This document shows, piece after piece, positions 28,676 to 37,253 of a DNA stretch of 64,000 nucleotides; position 1 is the stretch's first letter; the number at the start of each line of letters is the position of its first letter. Under the pieces are notes generated by a model. It did not search any database, was not told the origin of the DNA, and saw only the letters and a program-made list of their open reading frames with translations. The position numbers and the translations under genes are program-made. This DNA is from Acidovorax sp. GBBC 1281 (GTDB taxonomy: Bacteria; Pseudomonadota; Gammaproteobacteria; Burkholderiales; Burkholderiaceae_C): NCBI RefSeq assembly GCF_028473645.1, contig NZ_CP097269.1, positions 2,746,001-2,810,000 on the forward strand. Direction: 5' to 3'.

Positions 28676-29559
28676 TCAAGCTGCTTGTCGTTGGTCTTCG
28701 GCGTGTCGGCCGATGTTCCACGGCAGCAACTCGTCGATGCGATTGATCGGATGGTCCGCAATGCGCCCGAGCACATCGCGCAGGTAAGCCTCGGGGTCGA
28801 GCCCGTTCAGCTTGGCCGTCTCCACCAGGCTGTAGATGGCCGCGGCGCGCTCGCCCCCAGCGTCCGAGCCCATGAACATGAAGTTCTTGCGGCCCAGGCT
28901 CACGCCGCGCAGCGCGCGCTCGGCGGCGTTGTTGTCGATCTCGATGCGACCGTCGTCACGGTAGCGCGTCAACGACCGGAGCCGTGTGAGCGTGTAGCCG
29001 ATGGCGCGTGCGAGTTCCGACTTGGCACACACCTGCCCGAGCATCCCTCGCAACCAGGCGAACAGTTCCTCGAGCAACGGCCCGGCTCGCGCCTGCCGCT
29101 CCCGGCAGCGCTCATCCGGTGGGCGGCCGCGGATGTCGGATTCGATCGCATACAGCGCACCGATGCGCCGAAGGGCCTGTTCTGCAACCGAGCCCTGCGC
29201 CCGCCCCTGGCTCTCGTGCAGATCCCAGAATGGTCTGCGCGCATGCGCCCAGCACGAAGCCTCGATGACGTTGCCGTTTGCATAGAGCTTGGCGAAGCCG
29301 GCATACGCATCGGCCTGCAACACGCCCTTGAAGTTCTTCAGGTGCGCCTGAGGATGTTCACCCTTGCGGTCGGGCGAGTAACGCAACCACGCCGCGGGCG
29401 CGTCTGCACTCGCAGATGACCGATCGTCACGCACGTAGACCCAGAGCCGCCCGGTCTTGGTCTTGCCCCGCCCGGGCGAGAGCACCGCCACTGGCGTGTC
29501 GTCGGCGTGGAGCTTGGAGCCCGCCAGCACGTAGCGCCCGAGCGCTGCGACCAGTGGGT
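28676..29559 (-). pseudogene. IS66-family transposase TnpC, 5'-truncated
   Basis: The C-terminal ~294 residues of Tnp[21 protein letters not shown] (first catalytic Asp), [17 protein letters not shown] (second Asp), [35 protein letters not shown] (the conserved NNxxER stretch with catalytic Glu) and the end [19 protein letters not shown]. The N-terminal third with its zinc-finger region is lost at the junction with IS5 copy 3. An apparent ORF that runs into the IS5 sequence is a chimera and not meaningful. Confidence 0.9.
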
Positions 29560-30464
29560 GGCGCTGTTGCACAAATCGAATTGCAGACGGCATGACCCCA
29601 ACCCCAGACGGACCTATGCCACAGCAGTCACCGACACGGTGTGAGGACGGCCGATCTGACTGAACCGATTGAGCAAGGCCACGCGGACATGCAGCTCCAC
29701 AACCTGGCGGTCGAACGTGCGCGCGATCACCCGTTCGCCCAGTCGCTTGAAGCAGTGCATCTTCGTCTCCACAAGGCTGCGCCGGTGGTAGCCGCTCCAC
29801 TTCTTCCAAATGCCGCGACCCAGGCGCTGGCACGCCCGAATGGCCTCATTACGATGCGCCGAGCCCGGACTCGACTTCTTCCAATGGCTGGCGTTCTTGC
29901 GGGGCGGGATCACCGCCATCGCGTGCCGCTCGGCAATGGCGTCCAGGCAGGCGCGCGTGTCGTAGGCGCCATCGGCACTGACGCTTTCGATGGATTCGTC
30001 AGTGGGAATCTGAGCCAGCAACCCGGGCAACATCGGCGCATCCCCAATGGCGTTGCTGGTCACCTCGATGGCGCGTATTTCCAGCGTCTGCGCGTCGATG
30101 CCCAGATGGACCTTGCGCCATTCGCGCCGGTATTCAGCACCATGCTTCTTGCGTTTCCACTCTCCTTCGCCCAGGAACTTGATGCCGGTGCTGTCCACCA
30201 GCAACTGCAGCGGCGAGTTGGTTCGCTGGTAGCTCAGTTCGACCTGCAAGGTCTTTTGGCGCCGGCAAACAGTGCTGAAGTCAGGTACCGGCCAGTCCAG
30301 CTTTGCCAGCCGCAGCAGGCTCTGCACCATGCCCAGCGCCTGTCGCAAGGGCTGGCCGAACAGGCACTTGATGCTCAGGCAGAACTGGATTGCTGCGTCC
30401 GAGAAGGTTCGGCTGCGTCCACGCCTGCCGGTCGGCGTGCCAAACCACTGCATGCCCTCATCTA

Positions 30465-31623
30465 GTGTCCTGTCCCGTTAATTCGCAGGCACGATAGCTG
30501 CATGGTTTCGGGCCATCCTTGAGGTGCCGCCATGCCCAATGCAACGACCCGAACAGAAATTGCGCTTAGTGAAGTGGAGCGCGCGGAACTGACGTCCATG
30601 GCGCGATCACGTTCGCTGCCAGCGGCGTTGTCGCTCAGGGCGCGCATCGTGCTGACTTGCGAAGGCACAGATAAAGCCAGCACCGCGGTTGCGCAGGCTC
30701 TGGGGATCAGTCGTAGCACTGTCACCAAGTGGCGCGGGCGCTATGCGCGCCATCGCATTGCAGGGCTTTACGACGAGTTGCGCCCGGGTCGCCCCCGCAC
30801 GGTAGATGACGAGCGTGTTGCTGAGTTGATTACCAAGACGTTGCACACCAAGCCTGCTGATGGGGGTACCCACTGGAGCACCCGCACGCTGGCCGCCGAT
30901 ACGGGCATCAGCAAGAGCACGGTGGCGCGCTATCTGCAGACCTTCAACCTCAAGCCGCACCGGGCCGACAGCTTCAAGCTGTCGACCGATCCGCTGTTCA
31001 TCGAGAAGCTGCGCGACGTTGTGGGGCTGTACCTGAACCCACCTGACAACGCGCTGGTGCTGTGCGTGGACGAGAAGAGCCAATGCCAAGCTTTGGAGCG
31101 TACGCAGCCGATGCTGCCAATGGGGTTTGGCTATGTCGAAGGTGTCACGCACGACTACGTGCGCCACGGCACCACCACCTTGTTCGCGGCCCTGAACGTG
31201 ATGAATGGCCAAGTGATCGCGCAGTGCCGGCCCCGGCATCGTCATCAAGAGTTCCTTGCCTTCCTGCGCGCCATCGACAAGGCAGTGCCCGACGAACTGG
31301 ATGTGCACTGCATAGCTGATAACTACGCCAGCCACAAGCATCCAAAGGTGCGCGCTTGGTTGGCCGAGCGGCCTCGCTGGCACATGCACTTCGTTCCGAC
31401 CTATTCAAGCTGGCTCAATCAGGTCGAGCGCTTCTTCTCGATCATCACCACGCGGGCAATCCGCCGTGGCTCGTTCACCAGCGTGAAGGATCTGATCAAC
31501 AAGATCGACACATTCATCGCGAATTACAACCAGTCCTGCCAGCCGTTTACTTGGACAGCTACAGCAGACTCCATCCTCGAAAAACTCGCCAGACTATGCG
31601 GGCGAATTAACGGGACAGGACAC
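30465..31623 (+). mobile_element. IS630-family element, copy 2 (inside IS5 copy 3)
   Basis: 1159 bp, with the same terminal repeats as copy 1, flanked by TA at 30463-30464 and 31624-31625. It sits at the single CTAG of the IS5 element, in reverse orientation relative to that element. Confidence 0.93.
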
Positions 31624-31626
31624 TAG
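30532..31626 (+). CDS. IS630-family transposase (copy 2)
   Basis: The 364-residue protein sequence is the same as copies 1 and 3, with catalytic D180, D263 and E299. The stop TAG is again formed by the target (31624-31626). The gene is intact and, if transcribed, could mobilise all three copies. Confidence 0.95.
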   Translation: MPNATTRTEIALSEVERAELTSMARSRSLPAALSLRARIVLTCEGTDKASTAVAQALGISRSTVTKWRGRYARHRIAGLYDELRPGRPRTVDDERVAELITKTLHTKPADGGTHWSTRTLAADTGISKSTVARYLQTFNLKPHRADSFKLSTDPLFIEKLRDVVGLYLNPPDNALVLCVDEKSQCQALERTQPMLPMGFGYVEGVTHDYVRHGTTTLFAALNVMNGQVIAQCRPRHRHQEFLAFLRAIDKAVPDELDVHCIADNYASHKHPKVRAWLAERPRWHMHFVPTYSSWLNQVERFFSIITTRAIRRGSFTSVKDLINKIDTFIANYNQSCQPFTWTATADSILEKLARLCGRINGTGH

Positions 31627-31743
31627 CCACATCGTCAACGAGCCTCGCGCTTTCAGCGCCGCGTTGTACGCCTTCCAGTTCGTCGTGCGGTACTTGCTCC
31701 GCTGCCTGTTCTTCGTCTCTGTCACGCAGTCAGTCTACGGGCA

Positions 31744-32535
31744 TCAGCATCGCGATTTGTGCAACAAAGCCGCAAACACCAGAAAATGCAGCCCGCCGAG
31801 CACTTGCGGCAACCGCTCATAGTCCCGGGAGAGCCTGCGGAACCTCGCCAGCCAACCAAAGCTTCGCTCCACCACCCAGCGCCGCGGCAGCAGTACAAAG
31901 CCTTTCTTCGCCTCGGGCAGCTTCACGATCTGCAGATCGATGCCGTTGTCCTGCGCCGCCTTGGATGCCGCCTTACCCGTGTAGCCTTGGTCTGCCCAGG
32001 CCCGTTGCACCGTATGGCCAGTGGCCTGCTGCACGTCCTCGCACAACTGGTGCACCTGAGCGCGCTCTTGCTCGTCGGCCGGCGTGACATGTACCGCCAG
32101 GAGATGGCCCAGCGTGTCCACGGCCATGTGCACCTTGCTGCCTCGCTTGCGTTTGTAGCCGTCATAGCCTGCACGTGGGCCACTCTCGCAACTCGATTGC
32201 AGCGTTCGCCCGTCCATCACCACGGCGCTGGGCTGGCCCTGGCGCCCTTGGGCCACGCGGATGATGGAGCGCAGATCAGAGACCATGGCCTCGAAGCAGC
32301 CCGCATCCAGCCACCGCCGGCTCTGCTGGTAAACCGCTTCCCAGGGCGGCAGATCGTTGGGCAGCATCCGCCAGGGCGCTCCCGCGCGCACCAGCCAGCG
32401 CAGCGCGTTGAAGACTTCTCGCAGATCATGCTCGCGCTGGGGCGCGTGCTGGTCCATCAGGGTCAGGTAAGGCGCAGCGAAGCTCCATTCTTCATCGCTG
32501 ACGTCTGTTGGGTAGGGCTTGCGGGGCATCTGCAA
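31744..32535 (-). pseudogene. IS5-family (IS427-like) transposase, C-terminus replaced
   Basis: 263 readable residues of a one-frame IS5-family transposase distinct from the IS903-type one: MPRKPYPTDVSDEEWSFAAP, LRWLVRAGAPWRMLPNDLPP, AVVMDGRTLQSSCESGPRAG, WADQGYTGKAASKAAQDNG and FVLLPRRWVVERSFGWLARF. The catalytic D, D and E all appear present. The last residues ALLHKSRC are encoded by the terminal repeat of IS5 copy 3, so the natural C-terminus and right terminal repeat are gone. Confidence 0.85.
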
Positions 32536-32583
32536 ACTCTACCCTTGGCTTCGCTCTCACGGAGCAAAGTTCATAACACGCTC
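31772..32583 (-). mobile_element. Truncated IS427-like IS5-family element
   Basis: The remaining end is near 32583, where the minus strand reads GAGCGTGTTATGAACTTTGC, a plausible terminal repeat. The other end is missing at the junction with IS5 copy 3. The exact outer boundary is uncertain by a few bases. It lies only about 25 bases before the ligD start. Confidence 0.65.
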
Positions 32584-32607
32584 TATCAGCATGCCGCTGC
32601 TACGTTC

Positions 32608-35164
32608 ATGAACATGGCCCGTTCCCGCACCACTCCTCCCGCCCTCGCGCTGTATGAACAAAAGCGCGACTTCTCGATCACCCCCGAGCCGCGCGGAGGG
32701 GCCGAGGCGCCCGCCGAGGCGCTGCGTTACGTGATCCACAAGCACTGGGCCACCCGGCTGCACTACGACCTGCGCCTGGAACTGGAGGGCACCATGAAAA
32801 GCTGGGCCGTGCCCAAGGGCCCGAGCTTCGATCCGGCCGACAAGCGCATGGCGGTGCAGGTGGAGGACCACCCGATCGCCTACAACCAGTTCGAAGGGCA
32901 GATCCCGGCGCGGCAGTACGGGGCGGGCAAGGTCATCATCTGGGACAAGGGCTACTGGGTGCCGCTGGAGGACCCCGTGAAGGGCTACCGGGCCGGCAAG
33001 CTCAAGTTCGAGATCCACGGCCACAAGCTGCAGGGGCGGTGGACGCTGGTGCGAATGCGCTCTCGGGGGCCAAAGGAGGAGCGGCAGCCCGCATGGCTGC
33101 TGATCAAGGAACACGACGGGCTGGAGCGCCCGGCGGCCGAGTTCGACGTGGTGCAAGCCATGCCCGACAGTGTGAGCGCCCTGCCCGATCTCCCGGGCGT
33201 GCCAGGCCAGGCGCCTCGGCCCGGCAAGGCGCGGGCAACGAAGGCCGCCCGAGGCGCCAAAGCCGCCCAAGCGGTCAAGGCCCCGTTGCCAGCCGAGCTC
33301 AAACCCCAGCTCGCCACGCTGGTCCAGGGTCCGCCGCCCGATCTGGCCGACTGGCTGTTCGAACTCAAGTTCGACGGCTACCGGCTGCTTGCGCGCATCG
33401 ACCGTGGCAAGGTGCGGCTGTTCACCCGCAATGGCAACGACTGGGCCTACAAGATGCCCGACCTCGTGAAGGCCCTGAAGGCGATTCCCATCGACAGCGG
33501 CTGGATCGATGGTGAAATCGTGGTGATGGACCGCCAGGGCATGCCGGACTTCCAGGCGCTGCAGAATGCGTTCGAGAACGGCACCGCGGCAGGGCTGGTT
33601 TTCTATGCGTTCGACCTGCCTTTCGTGAACGGGGCGGATCTGCGCGCGCTGCCCGTCACGGACCGCCGCGAGGCCCTGCGCGCCATCCTTCCCGGGGGCG
33701 AGGGCCAGACCGTGCGCTTCAGCGAGGCCTTCGATGCGGCCCCGGGCCAACTCATCGCTTCGGCCTGCCGACTCGGCTTTGAAGGGGTGATCGGCAAGCG
33801 CAGGAGCGCGCCGTATGTCTCGCAACGCTCGGCGGACTGGATCAAGCTGAAATGCGGCCAGCGCCAGGAGTTCGTGATCGGCGGCTACACCGAGCCCAGA
33901 GGCACACGCAACGGCATCGGCGCGCTGCTGCTGGGCGTGCAGGACGAAGACGGGAGCCTGCGCTACGTGGGCAATGTCGGCACCGGGTTCAACGAGCGCA
34001 GCCTGGCGCAGTTGCGCGAGCGCCTGGAGGCGCTGACGACTTCCAAGAGCCCGTTCGCCAACGCAGCCCGGGGCGCGGCCAAGGTGCATTGGGTGCGGCC
34101 GCAATTGCTGGCGGAGGTGGCCTTCGCCAGCTGGACGCACAGCGAACGCATCCGCCACGCCGTATTCCGAGGCCTGCGGGACGACAAGCCCGCCAAGGAC
34201 ATCGTGCACGAGCGCCCTCTTCCCGCCAAGGCGCTGGCCAAGGCTGCCACCCGCGCCAAGCCCTCGACCGCGCGAGCGGACACCCTGCGCGTGACCCACG
34301 CTGAGCGCGTCATCGACCCGGAATCGGGCACCACCAAGCTCGATCTCGTGCGCTATTACGCGCTGGTAGCGCCGCTGATGATGGAGCACCTGCACCAGCG
34401 CCCAGTCTCGCTGGTGCGGGCGCCGGCCGGTGTCGGTGGCGAGCTGTTCTTTCAGCGCCACCAGGAGCAAGGCAGCCTGCAGGGCGTGCAGCCGCTCAAG
34501 GCCTCGCTCTATCCCGGCCATCCGCCGCTGCTGGAGGTGGTAGGGCCGCAGGGCCTGCTGGCCGCTGCGCAGATGAACACGGTGGAGTTCCACACCTGGA
34601 ATGCCCGCAAGGACCGCATCGACCGGCCCGACCGCATGACGTTCGATCTCGATCCCGGCGAGGGCCTGGCCTGGGACCGCATGCAGGAGGCGGCCACCCT
34701 GATGCGCGTGATGCTCACCGAACTCGGCCTGCCGTCGTTCCTCAAGACCAGCGGCGGCAAGGGCCTGCACGTGGTAGTGCCCATCCAGCGCCGGCACGAC
34801 TGGAATACGGTCAAGGCGTTTTCGCAAGCCATCGTGCAGCACATGGCCCGCACCATTCCGGCCCTGTTCGTGGCCAAGAGCGGTCCCCGCAACCGCGTGG
34901 GCAAGGTGTTCGTGGACTACCTGCGCAACGGATTGAGCGCCACCACGGTCTGCGCCTGGTCGGCGCGCTCGCGGCCGGGCCTGGGCCATCTCGGTGCCGC
35001 TGGCCTGGAAGGAGCTGGAAACCCTGACGGGCAGTGCAGAGTGGACCGTGCGCAATGTGGACGAGCGGCTGCGCACCGGCAACACCCCCTGGGAGGGCTA
35101 TGCCGGCGCGGCGGTGTCGATCGCGGGCGCCATGCGCCTGCTGCAGTTCACACCGAAGGCGTGA
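32608..35164 (+). pseudogene. ligD: ATP-dependent DNA ligase D (LigD), frameshifted near the C-terminus
   Basis: A multidomain non-homologous end-joining enzyme. Order: 3'-phosphoesterase (about 40-170, HKHWATRLHYDLRLE), ligase (catalytic K254 in ELKFDGYRLLARI; OB part near 450-520) and polymerase/primase (FDLDPGEGLAWDRM, metal-binding DLD near 675). After RPGLG (near 34985) an extra base shifts the frame; the other frame gives ISVPLAWKELETLTGS and a normal end at 35164. Full length would be about 851 residues. The last ~59 residues of the polymerase domain are lost as read. No ku gene is in the window. The start at 32608 is only ~25 bases from an IS end, so its native promoter may be gone. 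A sequencing error is possible. Confidence 0.85.
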
Positions 35165-35194
35165 GCGGCGGCCGCCCGGCCGCGGCAGAGCCGT

Positions 35195-36253
35195 TCAGGC
35201 CCGCAATGGCAGTTCTTCCGCTTCGGTGCGGGTGGTGCGGTGGCCCTTCAGCCCGAGCTTGGCCAGCAGCTTCACATCGGCCTCGCCCTCCGGGTTGCCG
35301 GTGACCAGCAGCTTGTCGCCATAGAAGATCGAATTGGCACCCGCCATGAAGCACAGCGCCTGCACGGCATCGCCCATCTGCTGGCGGCCGGCCGACAGGC
35401 GCACGCGGGCCTTGGGCATGGTGATGCGCGCCACGGCGATCACCCGCACGAAGTCCAACGGGTCCACCGGTTCGCTGTCGGCCAGCGGGGTGCCGGGCAC
35501 GCGCACCAGGCTGTTGATGGGCACCGACTCGGGGTAAGGGTTCAGATTGGCGAGCTGGGCGAGCAGGCCGGCGCGGTGCACGGGCGCCTCGCCCATGCCC
35601 ACGATGCCGCCGCAGCACACGCTGATGCCGGCGCCGCGCACGTGCTGCAGGGTGTCGAGCCGGTCCTGGTAGGCGCGGGTGCTGACCACGTCGGTGTAGT
35701 ACTCGGGCGCGGTGTCCAGGTTGTGGTTGTAGTAGTCGAGCCCGGCGTCCTTCAGCGCCTGCGCCTGGTGCGATTCGAGCATGCCCAGCGTGGCGCAGGT
35801 CTGCATGCCCAGCCCTTTGACGGCGCCGATCAGCTCGCTCACTTTCTCGATGTCCCGGTCCTTGGGCGCGCGCCAGGCGGCGCCCATGCAAAAGCGGGTG
35901 GCGCCGGCATCCTTGGCGGCCTGGGCCGCGGCAGTCACCTCCTGCACGCTCATCAGCTTCTCGGCTTTCACGCCGGTGTCGAACTCGGCCGACTGCGGGC
36001 AATAGCCGCAGTTCTCGGGGCAGCCGCCGGTCTTCACCGACAGGAGCGTGGCCAATTCGATGTCGCCGGCAGGCCAGTGCTCGCGGTGCACGGTCTGGGC
36101 CTGGAACATCAGGTCCATGAACGGTTTGTCCAGCAGCGCCTGGATGGCCTCGACGGACCAGGGCCCGGCGGGCACCTGGGCGACCGGCGGGCGGCGGTGC
36201 AGTTGCACGGCTTGCGCCGCGGCGGGGGTGGGTTGGACAGCGGTGGTTGGCAT
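35195..36253 (-). CDS. bioB: Biotin synthase
   Basis: A radical-SAM enzyme that inserts sulfur into dethiobiotin. The 352-residue protein has the SAM-cluster motif [13 protein letters not shown] (C78, C82, C85) and family blocks [50 protein letters not shown] and [16 protein letters not shown]. It stands apart from bioA, bioF and bioD but next to the biotin-dependent propionyl-CoA carboxylase, whose PccA subunit needs biotin. It is convergent with ligD (30-base gap). Confidence 0.96.
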   Translation of the reverse strand: MPTTAVQPTPAAAQAVQLHRRPPVAQVPAGPWSVEAIQALLDKPFMDLMFQAQTVHREHWPAGDIELATLLSVKTGGCPENCGYCPQSAEFDTGVKAEKLMSVQEVTAAAQAAKDAGATRFCMGAAWRAPKDRDIEKVSELIGAVKGLGMQTCATLGMLESHQAQALKDAGLDYYNHNLDTAPEYYTDVVSTRAYQDRLDTLQHVRGAGISVCCGGIVGMGEAPVHRAGLLAQLANLNPYPESVPINSLVRVPGTPLADSEPVDPLDFVRVIAVARITMPKARVRLSAGRQQMGDAVQALCFMAGANSIFYGDKLLVTGNPEGEADVKLLAKLGLKGHRTTRTEAEELPLRA

Positions 36254-36606
36254 GGTGGGCGGGCCCTTTCTCGTCTGGTTTTTCGGCAGTCCGGCATCTG
36301 GCCGGTCGTGGCAGGCGCAGATTCTGGCGGAGCCGGCGGCGCAAATCCAGATCCAGGCCTCACAAACCCGAGCGGGATGGAGTGCCGTTATCTGCAGTCA
36401 ACGGCCGGCCAGCGATCGGGCTTTTTAACCGAGGTTGCGCGACATTGCCCGCACGATCGCACAGCCGAAAAACCCGTGTCGCTTTCTGTCGCGAAATCAT
36501 GGCCATCTTTCCGAAAATACCTCGCCCCACCGCGCAGCCATGCCCGGAGTTGCGTGCAGTTGGCGCCAGTGCCGCTGGAGGGCGGCAAGCAATGCCTGCG
36601 GATTCG
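36254..36606. other. Gene-free stretch between bioB and the VOC gene
   Basis: 353 bases upstream of bioB and downstream of the VOC gene, both on the minus strand. No coding sequence, clear terminator or known operator (no BirA/BioR-like palindrome) is recognised. It presumably carries a bioB promoter. Confidence 0.4.
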
Positions 36607-37083
36607 TCAGCCCAGCGCCGCGATCACGTCTTTGGGGGCCTGCACCAGCTCGATGAGCACCCCCTCACCCGCGATCGGAAACTCCGCGCTGGATTTGGGG
36701 TGTAGAAAGGTGATGTCGTGCCCCGCCGCACCCTGGCGGATACCACCGGGCGCGAAGCGCACCCCCTGGGCCGTGAGCCATTCCACCGCGCTCGGCAGGT
36801 CGTCGATCCACAGGCCGATGTGGTTGAGCGGCGTGGTGTGCACGGCCGGCTTCTTGTCCACGTCCAGCGGTTGCATCAGGTCCACCTCCACCGCATGCGC
36901 GCCCCGGCCCATGGCCAGGATGTCTTCGTCGACGTTCTCGCGCTCGCTGCGGAAGGTGCCGGTCTGTTCGAGGCCCAGCATGTCCACCCACAGCGCCTTC
37001 ATGCGCTCCTTGTCGGTGCCGCCGATGGCGACTTGCTGGATGCCGAGGACCTTGAACGGACGTGCGGTGATGGAATTTGCCAT
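36607..37083 (-). CDS. VOC-superfamily protein, probable methylmalonyl-CoA epimerase
   Basis: A 158-residue protein with two beta-alpha-beta-beta-beta repeats: [20 protein letters not shown] ... [20 protein letters not shown]. Candidate metal ligands are Q in IQQVAI, E in VEVDLMQ, H in LNHIGL and E in [10 protein letters not shown]. It lies directly downstream of pccA in a set with pccB, meaB and mcm. The epimerase that interconverts (S)- and (R)-methylmalonyl-CoA would be needed there and is otherwise missing. The family also includes glyoxalase I, so the assignment rests on context. Confidence 0.7.
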   Translation of the reverse strand: MANSITARPFKVLGIQQVAIGGTDKERMKALWVDMLGLEQTGTFRSERENVDEDILAMGRGAHAVEVDLMQPLDVDKKPAVHTTPLNHIGLWIDDLPSAVEWLTAQGVRFAPGGIRQGAAGHDITFLHPKSSAEFPIAGEGVLIELVQAPKDVIAALG

Positions 37084-37100
37084 GCGGGCTCCAAAAACGG

Positions 37101-37157
37101 TTTACTATGATTTTTATAGCGATATGCCATAGTGGAATATGCGCCGCAGGCCAAAAC
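37101..37157 (-). repeat. Dispersed ~55-bp element, copy d
   Basis: On the minus strand it reads TTTTGGCCTGCGGCGCATAT, then TCCACTATGGCATATCGC and TATAAAAATCATAGT. It lies between pccA and the VOC gene. Confidence 0.75.
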
Positions 37158-37253
37158 GGGCCTGATCCACGGCGTGCCACCCACAGGCATGCGCCACGCG
37201 GTGCCGGCCGGTTCGGGCCTTGCCCGCCCCGCCCGCGCCACCGCGCACGGGGA

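Larger units (their letters stand above)
27793..29559 (-). mobile_element. IS66-family remnant with cargo genes
   Basis: The outer end begins GTAAGCGCCGTCTCAGCCCC, matching the GTAAGCG terminal signature of IS66 elements. Reading inward on the plus strand are an 81-residue gene, a pRiA4b ORF-3-like gene and the 3' part of tnpC. tnpA, tnpB, the 5' part of tnpC and the other end are missing, cut by IS5 copy 3 at 29560. IS66 assignment of the end is by signature only. Confidence 0.7.
29614..31725 (-). pseudogene. IS5-family transposase, interrupted by IS630 (copy 3)
   Basis: The frame starts at GTG 31725 on the minus strand, is broken at the CTAG by the IS630 element (30465-31623), and continues to the stop at 29614. 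The encoded residues match copy 1 where compared. The IS630 element lies in the same TA as in copy 1 but in the opposite orientation relative to the transposase gene. Confidence 0.88.
29560..31771 (-). mobile_element. IS5-family element (IS903-type ends), copy 3, inverted and split by IS630
   Basis: Same element as copies 1 and 2 but on the minus strand, 1051 bp after removing the IS630 insertion. The 9-bp flanks (CCAGTGGGT / GCAAACACC) do not match. One side abuts the cut IS66 tnpC and the other the cut IS427-like transposase. It therefore sits at a rearrangement junction rather than a simple insertion site. Confidence 0.88.
19863..32583. other. Mobile island between metY and ligD
   Basis: About 12.7 kb made almost wholly of mobile DNA: nested IS5/IS630 elements, an ICE relaxase module, an IS66 remnant with cargo and a truncated IS427-like element. 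It is bounded by single-copy housekeeping-type genes. No tRNA, integrase gene or flanking direct repeat marks it as one integration event, so it looks built up by successive insertions and recombination. Confidence 0.7.

Noticed and set aside
28676..29833. ORF fusing IS5 sequence to IS66 TnpC
   Set aside because: It is a chance fusion across the junction at 29560; the first part is the out-of-frame antisense-like reading of the IS5 end.
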